64,000 bases of DNA from Hyaloscypha bicolor E (Eukaryota > Ascomycota > Leotiomycetes > Helotiales > Hyaloscyphaceae). Below are positions 1-13,168 of this stretch, one piece after another; the first letter of the stretch is position 1, and every line of letters begins with the position of its first letter. The DNA is taken from positions 2,919,030 through 2,983,029 of the forward strand of contig NW_020194684.1 of NCBI RefSeq assembly GCF_002865645.1, given 5' to 3'. Below the pieces are notes generated by a model. That model saw nothing but the letters and a program-made list of their open reading frames with translations. It was not told the DNA's origin and did no database searches. The position numbers were made by a program, and so were the translations under genes.

Positions 1-1
1 C

Positions 2-289
2 TCTACAGGCTTGCAGGACGGCTGGGGGGGTTTTCCGGGTGAGAATGAGGCTTGGGAAGGCTCGCAAGGGGAAAGGGGGAGCTTTGCGGGTGAGAGTGAG
101 GCTTGGGAGGGCCCGCAAGAGATCCGGAAGAGCCCGCAAGAGCAATATTGCTCCTCTTGCAATCAAAAAAAGCCTCTTATAGACTTTGGCCAGTTCTTTA
201 CGTATAATACGTGCCGGGAGCGGAACAAGAAAGCAAACCGGGCCCGGTACGCAAGGCACAAGGCTAATTATTTAAATAAAAGCTCTTAA
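2..289 (+). pseudogene. C-terminal fragment of a Gly/Glu-rich protein with a Cys-rich end, open to the left edge
   Basis: The frame is open from the first bases of the window to a TAA at 287-289, so only the C-terminal part is visible and no start is claimed. Residues at the left are Gly/Glu/Ser-rich, with a repeated module containing EAWEG. The right half has a CSSC pair, then a single Cys about 20 residues later followed by RERNKKANR and a basic tail. In a complete zinc-binding module I would expect a second Cys pair there; one position (TCRER) appears to have lost it. The downstream DNA carries decayed copies of the same GA-rich repeat, so this is probably the end of a mobile-element gene that escaped part of the RIP seen nearby. 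I do not recognise the family. Confidence 0.35.
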
Positions 290-630
290 AAAAACTAATT
301 TCCCGTACGCTTATACGTTACATTAGTGCGAGCCTGCAAGCGCAATGTGGCTATACTTAAGGAGGAGGTTTTATAAGTAAGAGAGAGAGCTTATAAGTAA
401 AAGTAGGGCTTAAAAGGGCTTATAAAAGGGAAGAGAGAGCTTTGCGGATATAATTAAAGGCTCTGGCAATTTGCAAAGAGAAGTAGAGAGCTTTACGAGT
501 AAGAGTAAGGCTTAAAATAGCCTGTAAAGAGAAATAAATAGCTTTTTAAGTAGAAGTAAGCCTTGGGAGGGCTTTATAAGTAAGTATAAGGCTTAGAAGG
601 CCTATAAGTAATAAGAGAGCTTTATTATAA
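290..630. repeat. Decayed GA-rich minisatellite
   Basis: Imperfect repeats of roughly 45-60 bp built on 'gagagcttt', 'gtaagag' and 'aggctt'. They resemble the better preserved repeat at 40-130 that encodes the Gly/Glu-rich segment, but with C-to-T and G-to-A type changes. I see no reading frame in it. Confidence 0.45.
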
Positions 631-661
631 GGGAGTCACGTGACCCTCTTAATCTCGAATC

Positions 662-744
662 GAGATCAGGGCAAAATTAAAGACTGGCCCCGGAGCTTGC
701 ATAGGGCCGCCAGGCTTGAATTTTAGCGAAGCGGCCCTGATCTC
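662..744. repeat. 11-bp inverted repeat around a GC-rich spacer
   Basis: GAGATCAGGGC at 662-672 is repeated inverted as GCCCTGATCTC at 734-744, enclosing about 60 bp that are much richer in GC than the flanks. A CACGTG box lies just upstream at 637-642. It could be a short foldback element or the end of a decayed DNA transposon. No target-site duplication was found. Confidence 0.4.
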
Positions 745-750
745 GTACTA

Positions 751-3700
751 GTATATGGCCACGAAATTAATCGTATAAGATAAGTATCTAGAGAGAAAGT
801 CTTTGAGCCATCCCAGACCCATACATCCACTTCTATTAGTAATAGCTGGAGAACCGAGCTTGACTTTGCCAGCAAAAGGTTATAGGTAATTAAGATAGCC
901 AGTTATTACCGCAGTAACGGTGAGATTTGCTTGAGAATCTATATCAGGCTCGTTAAATATAAGGAGGTAGGTTATACCCGATATAATCGCTTTCTCCGTA
1001 TTTGACTCCCAATTTTGAATAGGATCCCCAAGTCCCCAGAGTATAGGTATATATTCAATGCTTAATAGTATATCGAGTGTAATATTAGCCTAATTATAAG
1101 CCCATATTATTTCTGGATATTTTTGAAATACTGAGATAAGTAATATATTATTATAGGCAACTCTGCACTTGCCTAGTAAGGAAATAGAAGAGCTAAGAAT
1201 AGTAGTAGGTTTTACTAATAAAAAGTAGAATATTAGCAAAGTAATAGAAGCTTCTCTTTGTAGTAAGGAAGACTATATGGCAGGCTTAAGTAGGGCAGAG
1301 ACTCTAACCGTAAAGATAGGCGTAGTATGCTCTTTAAACTCCAGAAATACTACTCTAGCAGATAAGACTATAGTACTTAAAATATATACCTATATATCTA
1401 GTAGTACTATAAATATAGCTGGGCCTATATAAATTCTCTTAAAAATAAATATAATACCAGGGGCAATTATTATTATAACCGACTTTAATTTACTAGTTTC
1501 ATATAACTTATATGTATCTGCTTTAATACCTCTCTCTTTAACTATAGTAATATTGTTATTTATATAGGCTAATGCCTTTAGAAAAAATATAAAGAAGACT
1601 AGGATAAGACTCGAGATACTAATATATAATATATTTACTAATTACTCTAATTAGAACTATTTAGTATACTAGTTAGATAAAATTATAAGGACATAAAATA
1701 CTAGATAACCTAGTTATAGCAGATTATGGGTTAGGTACTTATACTTATTAGGTTAGTTTTGGCCGAAATAATAAAAGTCTCTCAAGCTTAGTATTACCTA
1801 CTATTTAGGAACTTAGTAATAGAATAACTTCCGGCTGGCTCCTGTCTAGCTAAAGTTTAATAGTATATTCTTAGTATATTAAATAAATATCTATTAATAA
1901 TTATTAATTTAATAGATTCAAGAAATAATATTATTATACCTTATACTATTACTCTTATTATACTTCTTATAAGTATTATATATTCTTAGTAAGTTAGTAA
2001 TCTTATAGCAAAAGTTTATTCTATTTTAACTCGGCAGGCCTATACTAAAAAAGGAAGTTATATAAATAATAGTAATAAGATTATTCTTAATACTAATTAG
2101 TATTAGCTTTACTTAATAGTTAACTCTATTAACTACTTTACTAATAATATCTGGAATACTATATTTTACCCGAATAATATTACCTGTACTATAAACTATA
2201 CTCTTAATAAAGCTAACTATACTAGTATATATAGTATTATAATAAGTAATAACTCTTTAAGACTCGACTTTATTACTATATTAACTTAAAAGAATATTAG
2301 ATCCTGTATTTATCTTATAGCTAATAATACTATATACTAGTAGTTTAATATACTTGCTTAAGAGTTTATATTTAATATAGATATCTCTTAGCTACCTTAT
2401 AGTTTTAATAGAGCCTTATATATATTAAATAAGTATTCTTAAATATATAAATATTATCTAAATATACTAATATATATTTTAGCTATAGCTAAAAATAATA
2501 GTCTTTTTATATATCCAGATAATAAGGCTAATATAGCCTATAGTATTAGGTATTATAATACTTAATACCTATAAGATCTTAAGTTTATTAATAGTTAAGT
2601 ATACTTATTTTACTAATATAAAAAATATATACTAATAAATAAATAAGAAAATATAAATAAATAGGTTATATTAAAGAATAGTACTAATAGTAATACTAGT
2701 AATTACGAGTTATACTATACGGAAATAAATATCTGAAAGGCTAATTTCATTTCAATAGCCTTTATTTCCCATTTTACTAAGAATATATTATAGACTATAT
2801 ATATTAGGAACTTATATAAAGATATAGGCTCTATAAATAAATATACTAGAACTACTAATTCAGACAAATATAATTTCAACTCTTATTATATAAGAAATAT
2901 AATATTCTATAGCTTATATATAAAAATAAATACCGAGTTTATCTTTACTATTATTACCTAATTTCTTATAAGTATAGGAACCCCGTTAGGAACTATAAAC
3001 GAGATTAAGTAATTCTATATCCAAAATAATATAGTAATTCTAAACTTAATATCTATAATTTCTAGTATATCTAGTAACTTAATTATAACTAAGTTCTATA
3101 AGGCTTAGAAAACCGTTTTTAATAATACTAATAATTTCGCTACCTATAATAGATTTACTTTTATAACAAGTACTATAAATAAGGAAATAGTTCTTATAAT
3201 ATCTTTTTGGGATAATTATATTATAAATCTCTTTTAGCTTAATAGTAACTACCCTATTACTATAGACCCTAGTACTTCCGGTATCTTATATAAAACTTGC
3301 TTTATATCTTTAGGTATTCCTATAATTATTAAGGCTAGTAGTCCTAATACTTATATTATTTACTCAAATATTAAAGTTAGGCCTATTAACTTTACTTTCT
3401 TAGCTAGAAATGTCTCTAGTAATAGCCTTCTCTTATTACTAACTACCTTACTAAATTATATTAGTTTATGGAATTCAATTATCTTAAGAGCTATAATAAG
3501 TATCTAACTTTTAAATATAATAATAACTCTTTTAAAGACTCTATACTAACCAAATTCAATAATTCTTTTAACTTTATAGTAGCCAAATTCTTCCTAAGTA
3601 AGGTCCGAAATACTTAAAGTTCAAATAACTAGTTAATCTATTCTATTACCTTATAGGACTACTATAATAATAATTAGTAGTAGTATATTAACTATAATAG

Positions 3701-6700
3701 TAATAATATATAGAATAGTAAATAGTGAAATAGTAAGTAAAAAACTACTAATAGGCTCCCTTTATAAAGAAATAATATAAGAGAATATTAATATAATAAT
3801 ATTATTTATAAGAGTTTAATTATATATTTCTAGTTTAGGGAAATTACTATTATATATTAATATACTAGTAAAGAGGTAAAAAAGCTAATAAATCCTAGTA
3901 TTATTTATAAGGATTATAGTATATTAGAAAATAATACTTAATTATTTTAAAAATAAATAAGATAATCTATATTTACGGGGTTTTTTTTAAGTAAAAGAGG
4001 GCAAGCCGATTCTATAAGTAGTAATAATAGTAAAAAGAGATTTGAAATATAAAGTAATAGATAATTATATAAGATAAAGTAGCTAGGTATTATATACTAG
4101 CCTTTAATAGAGGTATCTAGGTATTAGTACTAAAATTAGATAAGGTAATCTGTATTTATTTTTTTTTTAGTAAAAAGAAAGGTAGCCGATTTTATAAATT
4201 AGTATATACTTAACTTTTCTTTAATTTAATTATTTAACTTACTATTTTTTTACCTATTATACTTTAAACTTTTTATTTATTTAGCCTCTTTTTACTCTTT
4301 AAGTTTTGTTTTTCTAAGCTAATTCTTCTCTATATTTCTAAATAAGGCAAAATAGCAAGCCCTAAATAGTAGTATTTATAAGAGATCTTACTTTTATTTT
4401 CTATTACTATTATTCTTTATATAGTATTTTACTCGAATATTATATATAATTATTAGAAAAGTAGATTTATTATAATTCTTATAATAACTTTCCTTTTTTC
4501 TTAATTATAATATTCTAATAAATATATAGTTTAACTTTTCTTATATAAGCTCACGAGGCATATTACTTTCTATATTAACGAATTCAAACAGAATTCCTAG
4601 AGCTATTACTATAATAATAAGCCAAGCTTAAAATATAGAGAGTATTATTATTACTATAACTTCTAGTATTACTAGCCAAGCTTAAAGTATTATCTCGAGT
4701 ATTATTATAGTAATTAAAAGTACTATAAGCTCTTACGTTCCTAAGAACTACTTATTTAGTATTACTTATTTCTATATTAGATTTACTAATTATATTAACT
4801 ACTAAGAGTTATTATTAAGGCTTTTAAATATTATACTAAGTTCTATTCTAGTTATTAGATAACTGAGTCTTATAAATCTTAATCAAGTATTAGTAATAAT
4901 TAGTTCTAGAAATATTACTAGTAGTTTAGTAATAGTTTTATATTTTATAGCCCTTATAATTAGTTTAGATATTCTTTATATTTGTTTTCTATTATTGGAT
5001 TAACTAGAAATAATATTCTTTTATAGGATACCAAGAATAATAATACTTATTTATAAGTTATATAGTATTATTTATTATATATTTTTTTTATCTCTCTTAC
5101 TATTATTTTATATAGTATCTTATTAAAGTTTATAGATTTACTAAAAGAGATTTCTATAGAAGCAGGTAAAGCAAGTAAATAGGTTCTAATTACTTTTATC
5201 TATACTATATTTATAGGTATTTTTACTATTACTAGGTAGCTTTTAAGTTAATATAATAAGAATATACTATAAAGTATAATTTCCAGAAGAAATCTTAATT
5301 TAGATATAAGTTAACTAATATTCCTATAAGGCAAAAGTTTTATAATACAAGTAAATATTTAATTATATAATAAATATCTTAATATAAATTAATATTATTT
5401 TATTTATAACTTAGTGTTACTTTATTTAACCTAAATAACTATAATATCTTTTAATTATCTCTTACTAGAAATATAGAACTAATATTTGAATTTTTCTTTA
5501 TTAATTAGATAATTTGAAACTAAAGTCTGAATATTTTTCGAGTATCTAATATAATATATAATAAGATATATTAAATACTTTTTACTAGAATATTTCTTGT
5601 ATTATTTATATAATATAAGAAGGGTTTTATAATAGCCTAATCTCTAGTATTACTACTATTTAGAATAATCTAAATCTTATTACTAGAAATTCTTAAGTAA
5701 GATATAAATATGAAATTAACTATATAATATTTCCTATAACTTATTTAATTAATATAGGTTAAAACCAAGTAAATAAAAATAATTAGTAATAAAGAAAATT
5801 ATAAGTATAAGTAAAAAGATAAGAGAGGTTAAGAGCCTGTTTTTATATAAAGATCTATAAAGCCAAAAAATAAACTAGCCCAAATATACTCTTAAAGTAT
5901 TTAGACTCAGGAAGCTAAACCTTACCTAAACCAGAAAGATTTCAAGTATCTAACCTTAAATATAAAGTCGAAATTAATAATTTTATATTTAGCCTTATAT
6001 TTTATTATACTAATACTATTATAACTAAATTAGTTGGCTTCTATATAATTTGGATTAAAGAAAGAATTTAGTTATATATACTAGTAGGGAAATGCGGCTC
6101 ATGAACTTATTTAAGAGTACCTAGTATATTAGTAAAGAAGTAAGATTAATAAGATAGCTAATATTATAAGCAAAAAATAATAGAGTAACCCAGATATAGT
6201 TAGCCAAAAGTAGCTAAGGTAGTCTAGTACTTTTATTACTTTTATATAAAATAAGGGAAGCCGATTTTATAAGTAATTAAGTTAACTCATATAAGTAAAG
6301 TACTACTAGTTTAGTATATCTAGTAACTTCGAATACTTGAATTATAAAGTCTTATTATAGACTAGTTATTTAAGCTAATTTCCTTGGGCCTATATACTAA
6401 TTACTAATAACTAGGGAATTGAAAATAGATCTATTATTAAACTAAGGGTTTAAACCTGGCTTTTTAAGAAATAAATTTAAAGAATTAATATCTCTTCCTA
6501 ACTTATATTATAAAATTACTTATTATAAGTACTAAGATTACTTTTTACTAATTAAAATATCTATCTTTAATAATTCTATTTAATTCGCATTTGCTTTTAT
6601 ATAACTAAAGCCATAATCTTATTTAGTTTTTAGTAGCTTCTAGCCTATTATTACTAATATAATTTCTGGGTAATAATATCCTATTATAATAAATTCAGAG

Positions 6701-9700
6701 AAATAAATTAAAGAGTTCAAAGTAATTATAATTACTCTTATAAAAATAGAGATAATTATTTATAATTAAAAAAAGAATTTAACTAGTTTGAGGATTTTAG
6801 AGAATCTCAAGAATAAAAAGTAATATATTAAATATATTAAGATCTATACGGATCTTATTAAGGAGAATATTAAAAAAAAGATTTATAAAAATCGTACTAA
6901 GTTTCTATTTATCTTAGAAAGGCTTATTATAAAAAGACCTAGTACTTTAAAATAACTATAATATTTAGTAAAATACCCTATAAACCAAAATAACTTTATG
7001 AATTAGGATCTCAAATCTCTATTATATAAATATATAAAGTTATAATATCTGTCCCTATATTAAGAAACATACCCTATTACGAAACGAATCTATAGTTTAG
7101 GAATTACAAATTTTTTCTTAATAAATCTATAGAATTATTATTAATATATTACTTTCTTTAATTATTTCTTCCTAAAAAAATACCTTAGTAATAAGAAAAA
7201 GACTAAATTAATTTAGTTATATAACTTCAAGTAATGGCACGTAACTATACTAGGAAATAAGTATTAATTTTATTATATATTATACTATAGGCAAATATTC
7301 TATAATTAGGCTTTTAGTATATATAAACTAGTAGCTATCCTAATTTAAGTCCCGTATTAATCTTTAGTAATAGCTAGTAATTCTTAGGGTATATATATAT
7401 TATATAGGGCCAAAAATAAAATTATTAACTTAACTTAAGTATTCTAAGTAATATTAATTTCGACTTTTACTAATTCTATTCCTGAACTTTTAAAATAATA
7501 CTACTTCTATTACTAATTAGTTACTTAATTCCCGATTATAACTTATTATTATATCTTATAACTTACTAACTTAACTAACTAACTTTTATTTTTCTATAAA
7601 TCTACTAGGTTTCCCTATAGGTTTAACTTTTAGTAAGAGTAAGAGCAGGTTTCAAAATTCTTAATTCTAGTATATTCTATTAATTACTCTTATTTTTAGA
7701 TATACTAGCTTAATAATATATAATAAAGCTATACTTCTCAAATTAAATACTCTTTCTCTAATTCTAATAATATTATTAGGATTAATTATCTATAGATTAT
7801 AGTTATATTAAAATAAGGCAGCCAAGAAAATAAAGTACTCGGAGAATAGTTTTCTTGGATCTATTCTAATACTTTTATAGCTCAGGTAAATATCTTTAAT
7901 ATTTAAACTAATATTAAATTCTTCTAATATAACTTCTTAAGTCTTTTTATTAAATCGCCTTTTATTATTATTAAGTTTTAGGTACTTTAAGAAAAGTTCC
8001 CTTTTATATTAAAGTTCTCTAGAATAATTACTAGTTATAAGAATAATATAGGCTAGTTAGTAAGAGCTATTATAAAAATTACATATATCTTAGTAAATAA
8101 TAATAGAAATAAGACCCTATTTCTAATACTATAGAAAGCCATTTCTTATTATTTAGGAAAAGCACATCCCAGATTTTATTATATTTCTACTAGTTTATTT
8201 AAAAAACTCCCTTGAATTTCCTTGTAATATATATAAAGTAGCTAATTACAGAATTCTTTTCCTAAATAATCTATATTACTATATTATAAATAGTTATAAA
8301 AATAGAAATAATTATATAAAAGAAATAGCCTTATTAATAAAAAGATCTATTTTATATTATTAGATTAGAAGTTTCTTTTAATATATATTAGTAATAGTAA
8401 ATTAGTTACTAAGTTTATTTAAAAGCCTTATTATTACTAACTCTAATTATAGTTACTAGTATAAGCCTAAATTAGCTATATTATTATACTTGACCCAAAT
8501 TATTAAAAGAACTTACTTTAATATAAGTAAAAACCTTTCCTAAATAATTCCTTTATTATAGTTTATATATATAAAATATTTTATAATATATTAGGGATTT
8601 ATTACTTAGTACTTTTTTATAATTTATAGTAGGTTATATAGCTATCTCTATATAGGTAATCCTCTTCTATTTCGAGTTAATAAAGATATTATATTTCTTA
8701 TAATATCCTTAAATAGGGACCCTAATATGAGTTTACTTATAGGCTAATAATTATTCCTATATAAAGGCTATTAAGTAAACTTAGATAATATAGAAGGCAA
8801 GCTAGTTATATAATAGATTACTAGTTAAAACATGACTTTTTTATATATTATATAAACTACTTATAAACTTTTTAATAATACTAGAACTACTAGTATAATA
8901 ATAAATAAAATAAGAGCAAGATACTCTAGAAGTTTATACCAAATAACTTTCTCTTATAATAAAGGAAAAACTTGGGTTATTATATATAATTAGGAAAATA
9001 ATTGCCCTTATATAGCTATTTCTGGCAAAGTAACTAATATTTATAACCTTAATTAGAGTTATACTTTTATAATCCCGGAAAACTTTCTAACCGGTTATAA
9101 AGTTATATTTACTTAGTAAATATCTCATATTACAACTTTTTATTATTACTAATAAAATAAGGCCTGAATTAATACCTCTAGTAATTATAAATACTATATA
9201 TTATACTCTTTAGTTAGTATTAAAGGTACGAGAAGCAGAATAATAATAATACTAGCTAGCTTACTATTACTTATTATAAACCTTAATCCTATCTAGAGCA
9301 AATACTATACTAACTAGGAGACTTCTATTATATACTTATAGAAATATATTAGAGATACTATTATAAAACAGGCACCTATTATATTAGACTTATAAAGTTT
9401 TTTAGCCTCGGATCCTAATAGCTATAGTTCAGATAATTTAGTAATTTTAAAGGCCCTCTAAAGCCCTATTAGTTAGAATAAAAGTATTAGATTTTAGTTT
9501 AATAAAACAAGTATTTAATTAATCCAGAATTATTTATTAAGTTAATATTATTATAGTAATTAATAATATAGTAAATTAATAATATAATAATTAAAGTTTT
9601 CTATATAATACCTTAAATTAATTAAACTACTATAATAAGGCTAAAGGTAATTAAGAATATTATATTTACTAAAAGTAAAGATATATAGCTATAAGCTATA

Positions 9701-12700
9701 GCTAATATAAAACATTATACTAATATATAAGAACAATTTATATAACTCGCTATAATTAAAATTATAAATATAAAAACCTTAAAAATTGGGATATTATTTA
9801 CTAATAAGAAATATTTCGAATATGAGATTTTCATATTTATTAATTACTTTTACTACTTACTTATTATAGCCTCTTATAGTATGAGTTATCTAGAATTCAA
9901 TTTTGGGACTAGAGATACGGATATTAGTTCTTATCTAGAATAAGTTACTATAATCCAATTTTAAACCTAGTATAGTTAATATTAGTTTTATATAAAATAG
10001 ATTAGTTTTATTATTATTAAAGGCATAAATTACTATAATTAGTTATTTAATAAATAAATAAAAGAACTAAAAGTCAGGTATACTTAGGAATAGTATTATA
10101 GTTAAAAGTAAAAAGAGAATTCTAATTTATATAAAAACAAATTTAAAAAATAGATATATGAATTATAATATTTAGATAAAAAGCTTTTAAGATTAAAGCT
10201 AGAATTTTTTCAAATATTATATCTTTAAAAGCCGGCTTCTGGTCTCTTATAGTCTTAGTAAAGAGAGCCAGAAATAACTATTATATTAAAGCTTATTTTA
10301 ACTACTTTATAGTACCTAATAAAAATAGCCTTTTTTATAAAACCTATTTATTTTTTCTCTAATTACTCAAATTACTTTCTAGACCTATTTATAAGTCTTT
10401 AATATAAATCCTTCTAATATTCTTACTCTCTTTTCCTATAAAGTAAAAAATCCCAAAAGCTCTAAGCCAAAAATAAAAGCTAAGGGCAGGAAACTCATAC
10501 TATACTAGGTGAAAATACTAGTAGCTATACTTATAGTAATTTTTGGGTATATATTAATTATCTTTATAAGAGTTATAATATAGGAATATAGGAAAGATAA
10601 GTTTATAAATTATTAAGCTTTTATATTTATAGTTTAATATTAGAATTTTAGGAGAAAGAGATAAGATATTAAATTTAAGTAAAATTTAGAATTAGGAATA
10701 AAAATACTAATATAATATTATATTAAATAATATTAAAACGGAGAGCTAAAACTAATATACTAATTAATATAAAATATATCTTAAAAAGGGCTAGGCTAAC
10801 TACTATTACATTTAGTATAAAACGAATTATTTAGAAAAAAAAAGAGAATAAAAATATTAAGAAACTAAATTAAGATATTAAGAAATAGATAAAAGATACT
10901 AATAAATATAAGAATATAAGAATAGAGATTTTAATAGGAATTCCAAAATAAGTTAGGCTCTTTCTATAAGTTATAGCTTATTTTATATATTAAAGAATTT
11001 GGGTTTAAGTCTAGAGATAACTTATTATTTTTTCTGGTATATAGGGTTTTCTGCTATATAAGAATAAATATTAGTAAATAGAATTAATATAATCTTATCT
11101 GAATTAGAATTATAATATTTATTTATCTTTCTATATATCTTACTAACCTATTATATCTTCTATTCATAATTTTATATATTAATTCCCATATATTAATTCT
11201 TTTATTTCTATCTAATTACTTTATAAGAAAAACCTCTTTTACTATTATTAATCTAATATATTTAGACTTCCGTTCTAGCCTTTTAGAAAAAGTACTACCT
11301 TAATATCTTACTTAGAAGATATTCTTATATTAAGCCAAGAATATCTAATATATTATCTATTACTAAAGCTCTCTTAATTCTAATAATATTCTTTAATTAA
11401 ATTTATTAAACTATAAAGCTTTTATTCTTCTAGTATTAGTAAGCAGAATACCGGCCTATAAGATTATAGGATATAAGTTATTCTGGTTCGGGTATATTTA
11501 TATAATAGAACTCGAACTCTTTAGTATCTCTAATATTTAGAATAAGTCTAGTTTTTAGAAAGTAGTACTTTCTAGTAATAATTCTTATAGCTTCCGGTTA
11601 AAGGCATTTATAGAAAAGGTCCTTAAATCTTAATAGATTAGATTTATAGTATTTCCTACTATCTTTTTTATGTCCTAGTACTAGAGCCAAATAAGTTAGC
11701 TTGGTTTTATATAAATTATACTCGACTAAAGCCAGATTAATTTCTAGAATAATTATAGAAAAAAGCTAATTATCTTTTTAAAAAATTAAATTCCAGAGTT
11801 AATTATATTTGTCTTTAAATAAGTCTAAATAAGATTTGAAAGTAAACCAAAGTCTACTAGGAAAGTTAAAAATCATAGTAGCTATAGATTATATAAATTT
11901 AGGGTAATCTATCTTATTTATATATTACTTATTATAGAAGTTCTGGATATAAAAAATAAATAATAAATCCCGGTTTATATGTTTTTATTAGTAACCTCTA
12001 ATTATAGTACCTTTATTTAATTTATAATATATAGTTTTATTACCTCTTTTCTTAACTAGTAAATAACTTTATAAGTCTCTTATTTTACTAAATCTCTAAT
12101 TTTAGTAATCTTCTCGTTTTAATAGCTTTACTAGTAATTAAATATTATAGGCGAGGCTTAGAATACTATAGGAAAAGCTATAATATTAGATAGAAATATA
12201 TCTATAATTAGAGAACTTTTTTAAAAAAATATAATATTATTAATAACTACTAACTTATATATTAAAAAGCTTTTAGTTCGGGTAGATTACTATATACTTT
12301 AAAGCTATAAACTAATTAAGGAGCTAATAGTATCCTAAGCTACTAAAGCTAGTTCCAGAAATTAGAAACTTATAAGAGCCCTTTATAAACTAGAATTTAC
12401 TTCTAGTTCCAGATTACTTATATAAATTCTTTCTAATAACTAAAATAATAAATAGAACTCTTAATATACTAATATTATAAATTAAGTAATATTAATTTAT
12501 ATGAATTCTCTTATTACTAAGCAAGCTTTCTATTATCTTAATATTAAAACAGAAGCTAAAACTAAGCTAGAACAAATAATAATAGTATTTTATAAAGAAA
12601 AACTAATAGAAAGTACTAATCTATTTCTTAAAAGTTAGTAAATCTTATAAAATAAATATAAAAATAATTTCTATAAATAGCCTAATTCTTTATAATAATA

Positions 12701-12863
12701 GTAATAGATATATATATATCTGGCCTAGGAAAATAAAATAAAAATGCTTTTGAGTTTTACTACTTTCTATAACCTTACTAAAGCCTATTATTATAATACT
12801 AAAAAATATAGAAACGAAAATAGTAAATATAAGCTAAAAGTTTATACTTTCTAGTATGGCTAG
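751..12863. other. RIP-decayed AT-rich repeat block, not assigned
   Basis: About 12 kb of extremely AT-rich sequence with hardly any CpA or TpG and stops in all frames. Short runs of protein-like translation occur on the plus strand (for example around 8,090-8,210) but I could not match them to a transposon domain. A phrase containing 'aagccgattytata' recurs near 3,990, 4,165 and 6,255, which hints at repeated copies of one element end. I could not pair LTRs or TIRs here. No gene is supported. Confidence 0.7.
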
Positions 12864-13168
12864 TATAGAAGGGAAACTATAATAAGACAAAAACCCATAT
12901 AAAGTATACTAGAGTATAAAATATAACTTGATAGTAAAATAATAAATTAAAAGCATAAATAGTAAAATATAAATAGTATATAGTATATAAAAGCTCAATT
13001 AATTAAATATTTATAAAGGATTATTATCTAAGTCTATAGAAAAACCAGCTTTCTTATATAATTTCTATAAGTTATATATAAAAAGGCTATAGCCTTTACT
13101 ATATAACCTAAACCTCAAAACCGCTAAAATAATACAATTTTTTAATAAATACGGCCTATTATATTATA
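12864..13168 (-). repeat. Left LTR of the 13.1-kb element (3' LTR by orientation)
   Basis: Direct repeat of 25,666-25,969, starting at TATAGAAGGGAAACTATAAT and ending in a TATTATATTATA run. The paired copy reads CTGCTATACTATA there, as expected if RIP changed C to T. Confidence 0.8.
13071..13107. repeat. Shared palindrome, copy 1 (in left LTR)
   Basis: Near-perfect 37-bp palindrome: outer arms GTTATATA / TATATAAC and a core AAAGGCTA / TAGCCTTT. One of five related copies in this window. Confidence 0.7.
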
